Assembly: GCA_030998015.1 (NCBI GenBank)
Contig: JARWMV010000217.1
Coordinates: 1 to 14,166 of the forward strand
Length of the DNA: 14,166 nt
DNA from: Ceratorhiza oryzae-sativae
Lineage: Eukaryota > Basidiomycota > Agaricomycetes > Cantharellales > Ceratobasidiaceae
Reading direction: 5' to 3'
In this document: positions 6,997 to 13,448 of the stretch, piece after piece
Layout of the letters: every line of letters begins with the position of its first letter
Numbering within the stretch: position 1 is the first letter of the stretch
Notes under the pieces: generated by a model
The model's database searches: none
What the model was told of the DNA's origin: nothing
Seen by the model: only the letters and a program-made list of their open reading frames with translations
Translations under genes and position numbers: made by a program

Positions 6997-7427
6997 CCGC
7001 CGGCGTTAGAGGGAATCCTCAGATGAGGTAGCCTTGACCATGAGTCTCATGGTCCAGGCTACCTCCCATAAAGATTCCCTCGTAGAAAATGACGACCGTT
7101 CGTCATTTTCAGCCGGCGGCTAAATATCGATATTATGCCGCGCACTAGCAATCGCAAACGGTTGCGATTGCTCACGTTGGTTGGTGGGACAAGTCCCACC
7201 AGCAACTAACGCGCGCGGGCCCCCGCTCTATCGGCTAAAATCTTAGGTGTAACCCAAGATTTCAGCCGCCCTGCCTAGAGAACTGCGCTTTAGCGCACGT
7301 CTTGGCAGGGGTAATAAAGCGGAGGGTCAACGACCCGTGGGCATTGTTAACGAGGCCGCGTTCGCGGCGAGCCGCGCGCACGCCAGGGCCGCCTTGGCAA
7401 GCCAAGGCGTTCGCAGGCGTGCACGGG
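6997..7427 (+). repeat. Composite B+C2 (copy 3) with two nested hairpins
   Basis: B part 6997-7219 carries the 50-bp nested hairpin at 7019-7068, as in copy 1. C2 part 7220-7427 carries a further 45-bp hairpin at 7270-7314 (CCTGCC...GGCAGG with GTGCGC-type inner stem), inserted in the AGCCGC-TAAAGCGG loop. The same 45-bp hairpin occurs inside the J elements at 11785-11927 and 13601-13743. Confidence 0.92.
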
Positions 7428-7558
7428 TAATATTCTTTCTTTCCGAAAAGCCTGGAATGGAGTTAGCGGTATTTACAAAATCACGTTTCTACCATTCCGG
7501 TTATTTAGCTACTATGGTTCTAGTGTTGATTTAGGGGCCCGATTCAAATATCATTTTT

Positions 7559-7834
7559 GCAGCGCGCTATGCGGCTGCCCAGCAGCGCGCTATGCGGCTG
7601 CCCAGCAGCGCGCTATGCGGCTGCCCAGCAGCGCGCTATGCGGCTGCCCAGCAGCGCGCTATGCGGCTGCCCAGCAGCGCGCTATGCGGCTGCCCAGCAG
7701 CGCGCTATGCGGCTGCCCAGCAGCGCGCTATGCGGCTGCCCAGCAGCGCGCTATGCGGCTGCCCAGCAGCGCGCTATGCGGCTGCCCAGCAGCGCGCTAT
7801 GCGGCTGCCCAGCAGCGCGCTATGCGGCTGCCCA
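7559..7834. repeat. Tandem array, 12 x 23 bp
   Basis: Twelve identical 23-bp units beginning GCAGCGCGCTATGCGGCTGC and ending CCA fill exactly 276 bp. Each unit folds as GCAGC-G-CGC-TAT-GCG-GCTGC. It sits in the GIY-YIG frame between the KYHF and NGPKQNN residues. Perfect identity points to recent expansion. In each of the three forward frames it is read as short Ala/Leu/Pro repeats, which are artefacts. Confidence 0.97.
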
Positions 7835-7911
7835 CAATGGACCCAAACAAAACAACTTCTTGGGTATATTTCTTAAAGTATTTGGTTGGTCTTTATTTTC
7901 AATCACTGTAG

Positions 7912-8163
7912 ACCCCCGACATTGCCGCGCGCGTTAGTTGCTGGTGGGACTTGTCCCACCAACCAACGTGAGCAATCGCAACCGTTTGCGATTGCTAGTG
8001 CGCGGCATAATATCGATATTTAGCCGCCGGCTGAAAATGACGAACGGTCGTCATTTTCTACGAGGGAATCTTTAGGATTCCCTCTAACGCCGGCGGGCAT
8101 TACAATATCGGGGGGTTGCTGCCCACCAAACAATGCAGCGTAGCTGCACATGTTTGGGGGTCA
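7912..8163 (-). repeat. D element (GTAG duplication) with a B element nested in hairpin 1
   Basis: GTAG at 7908-7911 and 8164-8167. Hairpin 1 arms CCCCCGACATTG and CAATATCGGGGGG are separated by a 172-bp B element in minus orientation (7925-8096). The junction TTGCTG replaces the CTACTG of copy 2. Hairpin 2 is the CAAACAATGCAGC...TGTTTGGGGG unit. Removal of all of it with one GTAG restores Thr-Val-Val-Glu-Thr. Confidence 0.9.
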
Positions 8164-8434
8164 GTAGTAGAAACTTGTACCCGAGAACAGCTAAATGACC
8201 GAGAAAATTGGTATTTATCTAACTTCAAACCGCTCCTTAATATTTTAATGATTGCATCATCGGATCCACGAGTTCCAGGTATTTTATCGGCATTAACTCG
8301 AGCAAAGATTAGTTCTAGCTTACAGGGTCGAAAAGATTCTGAAGCCACTCGAGTTCGAAAAAGTATTTCAAAACTGGGAATAAATAATCCATTTTATGGT
8401 AAAGGTCCCGGAATCCGAGCTTTAGATATTGCAG

Positions 8435-8549
8435 GTGACCCCCAATAAGGCAATGGCCTCCCAATGCGTCACAAACGTATTGGGGGGGGGCCATTACCTT
8501 ATGCAATGAGCGCCACAAGTCTTGTGGCGCGCATTGCAATCATTGGGGA
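8435..8549 (+). repeat. D-family element with GCAG duplication
   Basis: GCAG at 8431-8434 and 8550-8553 flank GTGACCCCCAATAAGG...CATTGGGGA. The inside shows GGCCTCCCAATGCG / CGTATTGGGGGGGGCC and a second stem GCGCCACAAG / CTTGTGGCGC. Removing it joins Ile-Ala to Ala-Glu-Lys in frame. Confidence 0.83.
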
Positions 8550-8587
8550 GCAGCTGAAAAAGCTGGAACTAAAATTTATGTATATGA

Positions 8588-8750
8588 CCCGTGCACGCCT
8601 GCGAACGCCTTGGCTTAAGCCAAGGCGGCCCTGGCGTGCGCGCGGCTCGCCGCGAACGCGGCCTCGATAACCATACCCACGGGTCGTTGACCCTCCGCTT
8701 ATCGGCTGAAATCTTGGGTTACACCTAAGATTTCAGCCGATAAGCGGGGG
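8588..8750 (-). repeat. C2 element, minus orientation, TATGA duplication
   Basis: TATGA at 8583-8587 and 8751-8755. Read on the minus strand the target is TCATA and the inter-hairpin segment is TATGG, so its first four bases complement CATA of the target. Compare TTTGG/TCAAA and CATTG/TAATG in other copies. Removal restores Val-Tyr-Asp-Ala-Thr in the GIY-YIG frame. Confidence 0.93.
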
Positions 8751-8953
8751 TATGATGCAACTAATTTTACACTTGTGAGTGGGGGCCCTTTTCGAAGTAT
8801 CCGAATGGCTGCAAAGGTAACGCACATTTCTGCAAGAACACTTGGCAGAAATCTAGATACGAAAAAACCATTCAAAGGATATTATTATTACAGTCATGCT
8901 CAATTCACAATATAAAAACCATTAAAATCAATCCCCTTTCCCCAAGAAAAGTC

Positions 8954-9061
8954 GCAGATGCGGCTAAATTAGTGCTTAAAGAAACAATTATACCAGCACA
9001 AGCAAATAAAGTACTTTTTTATTTAGCACCTGTTGCTACTTTAATCTTTAGTCTATTAGGT
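8954..9061 (+). CDS. nad1: NADH dehydrogenase subunit 1, exon 2 (about 36 residues)
   Basis: Encodes ADAAKLVLKETIIPAQAN followed by KVLFYLAPVATLIFSLLG. This is the conserved cytoplasmic-face segment after the QPF of exon 1 and the next membrane helix. A stop (TAA) appears four codons after the last ND1 residue, at the start of intron 2. The 5' boundary is ambiguous: if the intron ends in G, as group I introns do, exon 2 starts at 8955 and exon 1 extends to 4616. There is no palindrome in the exon, although one lies 49 bp downstream. Confidence 0.94.
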
Positions 9062-9108
9062 CTAAAATAACCTGGCTTAATTAAAATTTCACTATATGCT
9101 AGAACAAT

Positions 9109-9187
9109 TGACCCCCAATGCCTTACAGCATGTTGGGGGGCAATTGCCCCCCCAAACAATGCAGCGTAGCTGCATTGTTTGGGGGGT
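9109..9187 (+). repeat. D element (copy 4), CAAT duplication
   Basis: CAAT at 9105-9108 and 9188-9191 flank TGACCCCC...GGGGGGT. Hairpin 1: CCCCCAATGCC / GCATGTTGGGGGG. Junction: CAATTG, which is the reverse complement of target plus TG. Hairpin 2: CCCCCCCAAACAATGCAGC / GCTGCATTGTTTGGGGGG. It is located right after the P segment of the intron 2 core. Confidence 0.93.
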
Positions 9188-9612
9188 CAATTGTCAAAAA
9201 CCTCTGGGTAGCTGGCCATTCCATTGTAGGTGAAATGGCATGTTAGGCTATAAATTCTGAGGTATTATTATCCCTTGTTGTCTACAAACAGCAAGAAAAT
9301 TTCTTATTTGTGATATTAACTTTCGACTAGCAGGCTTTAATGACAAAAATCAAAGCCTCAGAGACTATACGTGAAAATTTTGTAAAATAGACAGAAAAGT
9401 GCATTAATTCCAATGCTTTACGCCTTTTCATTAATCTATTGAGAAAAAAGACATAGTCCAAACTAATGCAAAATATTTTAGCAAATATAGTTGAATTCGT
9501 TAATAAAATTAAAAATTGGTTATTTATATTTAACGCATATGTTAAAGATGCTTATGCTAAATTCAAATTTTTTGTGTTAACTACTTTAATAAAATTTTAC
9601 TGCTATATGCCT

Positions 9613-9832
9613 CCGCGCGCGTTAGTTGCTGGTGGGACTTGTCCCACCAACCAACGTGAGCAATCGCAACCGTTTGCGATTGCTAGTGCGCGGCATAATA
9701 TCGATATTTAGCCGCCGGCTGAAAATGACGAACGGTCGTCATTTTCTACGAGGGAATCTTTATGGGAGGTAGCCTGGACCATGAGACTCATGGTCAAGGC
9801 TACCTCATCTGAGGATTCCCTAACGCCGGCGG
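9613..9832 (-). repeat. B element, minus orientation, with nested 50-bp hairpin
   Basis: 220 bp: the 222-bp long form minus two bases (GGATTCCCTAACG instead of GGATTCCCTCTAACG). The nested hairpin is 9763-9812. No target duplication. It splits the endonuclease leader. Confidence 0.92.
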
Positions 9833-9929
9833 AGTCTAAGAAAATATTCTACTGATTCTACGGACGTAAAAAATAGCCGTATAAAGGGGCCTAGAACTCC
9901 GGACGCCCCAGATCTGACCGAATATCAAA

Positions 9930-10123
9930 CCCCCGCTTAGGGTCATCCAGCATTGTATTTATATATAAATACATGCTGTTGACCCGAGGGGTTTGGTTAT
10001 CGAGGCCGCGTTCGCGGCGAGCCGCGCGCACGCCAGGGCCGCCTTGGCTTGATTATTGACCTTAAGGTCAATATGAGCCAAGCTTGCTTGGCTTAAGCCA
10101 GGGCGTTCGCAGGCGTGCACGGG
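9930..10123 (+). repeat. C element (copy 3), 194 bp, TCAAA duplication
   Basis: TCAAA at 9925-9929 and 10124-10128. Removal with one TCAAA gives Glu-Tyr-Gln-Lys-Glu-Val-Ile directly before LAGLIDADG motif 1, without phase change. It appears the same as the copies at 2121 and 6021, including the inter-hairpin TTTGG. Confidence 0.95.
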
Positions 10124-10550
10124 TCAAAAAGAAGTAATATTTGGAACAATGCTGGGAGATGCTACAGCAGAAAAATCTCAATTAAATGGTAACACAAGAT
10201 TGCGGTTTTATATGTCTAATGTAAACCAAGAATTAATTTTTCATTTATATTCTATTTTTAAACCCTTTGTTAGAACAGCCCCCAAAGAAGTTACCAGAAA
10301 ACAAAACGAACTTACTGGGAAAATTCATACAGATATACGGTTTTCTACCTTAAAATATCCTATGTTTAACTGGGTAATTGACGACTTTTATGTTAAAGAT
10401 TTACAAAATAACATAAAAATTGTACCCTTAAATGCCCATGAAAAACTAACACCCGTTGGTTTAGCTTTTCTTATTATGGATGATGCTTCGTTTAACATAA
10501 CAAAAGGCCATTTAGTCATTTGTACAGATTCTTACTCAAAAGAAGATGTT

Positions 10551-10589
10551 TCCAAAAAACACCTTCACGGTGGTTTTGGGCCCTACGGG
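10551..10589 (+). repeat. In-frame 39-bp hairpin inside the endonuclease
   Basis: TCCAAAAAACACC / GGTGGTTTTGGG plus GCCCTACGGG adds 13 residues (SKKHLHGGFGPYG) without a stop, between KEDV and LRLIDIF. It matches the inner stem of the G elements (CCAAAAACACC...TGGTTTTGG) but without the D hairpin that fills the G loop. Confidence 0.8.
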
Positions 10590-10752
10590 CTACGCTTAAT
10601 TGATATTTTTAATTCTAAATTTGGATTATCTTGTGGATTGATTAACCATGGAATTACAAAAGGCGGAAATATCTCTTATCGAATCCGAATTAACAAATCC
10701 TCAATGCCCTCTTTAATTAACTTAGTTAAACCCCACATCATACCCTCAATGC

Positions 10753-10974
10753 CCGCGCGCGTTAGTTGCTGGTGGGACTTGTCCCACCAACCAACGTGAG
10801 CAATCGCAACCGTTTGCGATTGCTAGTGCGCGGCATAATATCGATATTTAGCCGCCGGCTGAAAATGACGAACGGTCGTCATTTTCTACGAGGGAATCTT
10901 TATGGGAGGTAGCCTGGACCATGAGACTCATGGTCAAGGCTACCTCATCTGAGGATTCCCTCTAACGCCGGCGG
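10753..10974 (-). repeat. B element, minus orientation, with nested 50-bp hairpin
   Basis: Full 222-bp form; nested hairpin 10903-10952. It cuts the LAGLIDADG C-terminus after PSM and leaves GGT CTT TAA (10976-10984). There is no target duplication, and the four codons normally between are absent. Confidence 0.92.
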
Positions 10975-11014
10975 GGGTCTTTAATGTTCAAAGGGCATAT
11001 TTTGCATAGTTTTG

Positions 11015-11374
11015 TGGGCAGTAATTCCTTTCGGAGATGGTTTAGTACTCTTCGATTTCTCTTTAGGAATCTTGTATACATTAGCTCTATCCTCTCTAGG
11101 AATCTATGGAGTATTATTTGCGGGATGGTCTGCTAATTCTAAATACGCCTTTTTAGGTTCTTTAAGATCAACTGCGGCTATGATAAGTTACGAGTTAGTA
11201 CTTAGTTCAGCGGTAGTAATTGTAATTTTAATCACAGGTTCGTTCAACATTACAAAAATCATTGAGAGCCAACAAGCTGTTTGGAGTGTTATACCCCTAC
11301 TAACAATATTTTTATTCTATTTCATATCAGTATTGGCAGAAACATCAAGAACTCCATTTGATCTTCAGGAGGCT
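11015..11374 (+). CDS. nad1: NADH dehydrogenase subunit 1, exon 3 (about 120 residues)
   Basis: Encodes WAVIPFGDGLVLFDFSLGIL, the helix LALSSLGIYGVLFAGW, the invariant SANSKYAFLGSLRSTAAMIS, YELVLSSAVVIVILITGSFN and, after a loop, LLTIFLFYFISVLAETSRTP followed by FDLQEA. The ETSRTPFDLQEA segment is the conserved quinone-site loop, normally ETNRxPFDLxEAESELV. The following ESELV codons are not here, and translation instead runs into TAA at 11390, so another intron begins at about 11375. With exons 1 and 2 about 210 of some 320-340 residues are covered; the rest lies beyond the window. Thr replaces the more usual Ala or Pro before PFDL, and Gln stands before EA, both mild changes. No element interrupts the exon. 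Confidence 0.96.
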
Positions 11375-11536
11375 GCATTACTAAGAGTATAACCACAATT
11401 TGGCTCTAAGGATTCGGTCTCCTTAAAGACCGCTATATGCTGGAAAATTCTACCGGTTGAACACATAGCCGTTCTTTCTGTATGTTTAGTAGAACAATCA
11501 GCAGGAAACACTAAACTTCCCGCTAGTTCCCTGTAG

Positions 11537-11696
11537 ACCCCCAATAATTGCAATGTCGCCATTGACCCCCCAAACTGATGCAGCTATGCTGCATTGTTTG
11601 GGGGGGTAACCTTATTGGGGGGCGGATGCCCCTCAAACAATGCAGCGGACCCTCCCACCTGGGATTGGGTCCGCTGCACATGTTTGGGGGGCACTA
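11537..11696 (-). repeat. Complex nested D element in intron 3
   Basis: GTAG precedes ACCCCCAATAATTG; the right end is GGGGGGCACTAG. Hairpin 1 loop contains an inverted relative of the 6234-6295 element (about 11562-11614: TTGACCCCCCAAAC...GGGGGGGTAACC). Hairpin 2 (CCCCTCAAACAATGCAGC...GCTGCACATGTTTGGGGGG) carries GGACCC...GGGTCC (about 11648-11672) where other copies have GTA. The flanks do not match each other (GTAG and CTAG), so a rearrangement is likely. Confidence 0.82.
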
Positions 11697-11784
11697 GCAT
11701 TTTATGAGCTGACGACAGGGTTCCCGCTTGGGGCAAGTTTGGTATCCTCAGAGAATAGACGTGGTCAATGGAATTCTTAAACTA

Positions 11785-11927
11785 TACCCCGCTAATCGAT
11801 ACCCCTGCCAAGACGTGCGCTAAAGCGCAGTTCTCTAGGCAGGGTGTAGATTTGCCTTCGCAAATCATCGATTATTGGAGCCCTCCGCGCTTAGGCCGCC
11901 CTGCGGGCGATCAAAGAGCGCGGAGGG
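11785..11927 (+). repeat. J element (143 bp), + copy, including H hairpin
   Basis: TACCCCGCTAATCGAT, then the CCTGCC / GGCAGG hairpin, GATTTGCCTTCGCAAATC, ATCGATTA and the H hairpin (CCTCCGCGC...GCGCGGAGG). The same unit lies inverted at 13601-13743, the same length with few differences. Here it lies between the P7 strands of intron 3, in P8. Confidence 0.9.
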
Positions 11928-11966
11928 TTTTAGTTTAATGTTTAGTTTTCCATTAAGATATATTCC

Positions 11967-12262
11967 TTTTTAATCTAGGTAAATAGAATAAATTAAATTT
12001 AAAGGCTAACTAGCAAGTCTATAACTCTAAACCCCAGATCACATAGCTTCTCGAATGGGCCTATGAAGGTTTGCCCCCGTTCGGCAACTAGATCAGTGCT
12101 GAAATTTGAACTAGTTGCAAAATTTTTTAAAAGAGATTCTAGTTGAAAATTTAATTTTATATGCAAAATGGAATTTACAGGGTCCCACTCCCCCTCTCTT
12201 GGCTACGATTGTTAGCCTCGGGGTCTGGGCAGCCGCGTAACGCGCTGCAACTATGAAGAAAT
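11967..12262 (+). other. Intron 3 peripheral sequence, no gene
   Basis: AGATCACATAGCTTC (about 12036-12050) and TTTACAGGGTCCC (about 12174-12186) match motifs at about 3031 and 3127 in the upstream intron. Small stems such as TTGCC...GGCAA and CTAGTTGC-type repeats are present. It is probably the P9 domain. Confidence 0.5.
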
Positions 12263-12434
12263 CCGCGCGCGTTAGTTGCTGGTGGGACTTGTCCCACCAA
12301 CCAACGTGAGCAATCGCAACCGTTTGCGATTGCTAGTGCGCGGCATAATATCGATATTTAGCCGCCGGCTGAAAATGACGAACGGTCGTCATTTTCTACG
12401 AGGGAATCTTTAGGATTCCCTCTAACGCCGGCGG
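12263..12434 (-). repeat. B element, minus orientation, short form
   Basis: 172 bp without the nested hairpin. It lies in intron sequence upstream of the GIY-YIG start, not in a recognised frame. No flanking duplication. Confidence 0.92.
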
Positions 12435-12540
12435 GCCAAGTCTTGTGACAAGATAAATCCTTTGCCATTTGAACTGGTGGGGCGTATTTAGATTTAGAGA
12501 CTATTACAATATCTACCAATAAAAATGTTATCAAATTTGA

Positions 12541-12749
12541 CCCGAGCACGCCTGCGAACGCCCTGGCTTAAGCCAAGGCGGCCCTGGCGTGCGCGCGGCG
12601 TCTGATTCCGAGGTACCCTGGAACTGAAAGTTCCAGGGTACCTCGCAATACCTCGCCGCGAACGCGGCCTCGATAACCAAACCCCTCGGGTCTACGCGTA
12701 TCGGCTGAAATCTTGGGTTACACCTAAGATTTTAGCCGATAAGCGGGGG
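12541..12749 (-). repeat. C element, minus orientation, TTTGA duplication, with nested 53-bp hairpin
   Basis: TTTGA at 12536-12540 and 12750-12754 (TCAAA on the other strand). The inter-hairpin segment reads TTTGG on that strand. The hairpin 1 loop is the TATCGGCTGAAATC type rather than the AT-rich type of the other TCAAA copies. A 53-bp hairpin (GTCTGATTCC...AATACC, stem AGGTACCCTGGAACT / AGTTCCAGGGTACCT) is nested at 12600-12652. The same insert occurs at 13495-13547. Confidence 0.92.
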
Positions 12750-13057
12750 TTTGATTAATTTCTTATTTCCTCTTAGAGGATATCTATTTTCAATTTTACT
12801 TTGTGTGTTTTTAATTACAGTTATATTTACTATGTTAATTGAATTTGAAGAGATACTTAACTTTATCCTTCCAAATAATATGGTATCTAGCTTAATCTCT
12901 GCATTAGTGCCTTTAAAGGTATATTCTGATTTAAATGATCCTAAAGATGTTCGTGCAGATCTTAAAAAAGTTGGCGGTGTTTATGGTTTAGTCAACACTA
13001 AAGATGGAAAACAATACATAGGGTCCAGCAAAGATATGTATGAAAGATTCACAGATC

Positions 13058-13229
13058 CCGCGCGCGTTAGTTGCTGGTGGGACTTGTCCCACCAACCAAC
13101 GTGAGCAATCGCAACCGTTTGCGATTGCTAGTGCGCGGCATAATATCGATATTTAGCCGCCGGCTGAAAATGACGAACGGTCGTCATTTTCTACGAGGGA
13201 ATCTTTAGGATTCCCTCTAACGCCGGCGG
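13058..13229 (-). repeat. B element, minus orientation, short form
   Basis: 172 bp. It splits the GIY-YIG domain between YERFTD and GITTNARL. Related proteins have a few residues there (commonly a His-Leu-Lys type stretch), so a short target deletion is likely. No duplication. Confidence 0.92.
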
Positions 13230-13340
13230 AGGGTATCACAACAAATGCCAGATTACAGCGAAGTATGAAAAAACATGGTATAAATAATTTTATTTTTGTA
13301 GTTTATTATTATCACGAAGATCCTTTAACTCAAGCTTCGG

Positions 13341-13427
13341 ATCCGTCTGTGTACGGCTTAAGCCGCACACATACGTCTCCTCTACAAGCGTGAAGTTGTT
13401 GCACGTACGTGCAACAATTTCAGCTAG
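13341..13427. repeat. Unassigned palindromic stretch inside the GIY-YIG frame
   Basis: Contains GTGTACGGCTTAAGCCGCACAC (13349-13370, near-perfect stem) and the perfect palindrome TTGTTGCACGTACGTGCAACAA (13396-13417), plus a TGA that stops the frame. Flanking reading resumes at GCT GTA GTT TTA ACT. It is not related to the other families here. Confidence 0.65.
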
Positions 13428-13448
13428 AGTCGCTGTAGTTTTAACTGA

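Larger units (their letters stand above)
6774..8915 (+). pseudogene. GIY-YIG homing endonuclease with NUMOD3/NUMOD1-like tail, interrupted by five repeat blocks
   Basis: Segments: 6774-6996, 7429-7558, 7836-7911, 8168-8434, 8554-8587 and 8756-8915. The leader MIYFLR matches the start of the other intron-1 endonuclease. Catalytic features: GIY (7468-7476), YYG (7510-7518), Arg (7540-7542) in LGARFKYH, and the RENWYL Glu block, followed by KPLLN. The tail has a NUMOD3-like stretch (ISSSLQGRKDSEATRVRKSI ... GINNPFYGKG) and a NUMOD1-like end (FRSIRMAAKVTHISARTLGR, KPFKGYYYYS), stop TAA at 8913. The gaps hold a B+C2 composite, a 12-unit tandem array, D+B, D and C2. One extra G in 6790-6792 shifts the leader relative to the body. 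This would be an intron-mobility nuclease; inactive as written. Confidence 0.85.
4616..8953 (+). other. nad1 intron 1 (group I), two endonuclease frames
   Basis: The intron is bounded by ND1 exons. Core motifs: P-like AACTATATGCTGGGAACC (4733-4750), Q-like ACAATCAGCAAGTA (4879-4892), R-like CTTCAACGATCACACG (about 4906-4921) and S-like AAAGTGATCCC (6654-6664). P7 is an exact 6-bp pair: GATCAC (4913-4918) with GTGATC (6657-6662). The LAGLIDADG frame thus lies between the P7 strands, in the P8 region. The GIY-YIG frame lies after the core, which is unusual for one intron. A second nested intron is possible, but no second core was found. Both boundaries are uncertain by a base or two. Confidence 0.82.
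9466..10984 (+). pseudogene. LAGLIDADG homing endonuclease of nad1 intron 2, most complete copy
   Basis: Segments 9466-9612, 9833-9929, 10129-10752 and 10976-10984. The ATG lies just after the S segment; the leader (MQNILANIVEFVNKIKNWLF) is followed by YSTDSTDVKNSRIKGPRTPD. Motif 1 is KEVIFGTMLGDATAEK. The middle has IRFSTLKYPMFNWVIDDFYV, motif 2 is LTPVGLAFLIMDDASF, then LVICTDSYSKEDV, YRIRINKSSMPSLINLVKPH and, after a B insertion, only Gly-Leu-stop. The usual Arg-Tyr-Lys-Ile before GL is missing, as if replaced by the insertion. A 39-bp hairpin at 10551-10589 is read through in frame. Both catalytic-type acidic positions (GD in motif 1, DD in motif 2) are kept. Gaps at B and C elements bring stops. 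Confidence 0.87.
9062..11014 (+). other. nad1 intron 2 (group I, IB-like motifs)
   Basis: Preceded by T at 9061 and ending in G at 11014, as expected for group I. Core: P-like ACTATATGCTAGAA (9091-9104), Q-like ACAAACAGCAAGAAAAT (9284-9300), R CCTCAGAGACTATACGTGA (about 9356-9374) and S AAGACATAGTCC (9448-9459). P7 is ACTAT with ATAGT. P8 is short, so the LAGLIDADG frame starting at 9466 lies in the 3' (P9) domain rather than in P8, unlike intron 1. Subgroup assignment is by motif resemblance only. Confidence 0.9.

Noticed and set aside
7559..7834. CRISPR array
   Set aside because: Units are contiguous with no spacers, and the context is mitochondrial.
7557..7937. 126-residue Ala/Leu/Pro repeat protein
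   Set aside because: An artefact of reading the 23-bp tandem array; only its last part (NGPKQNN onward) belongs to a real endonuclease frame.
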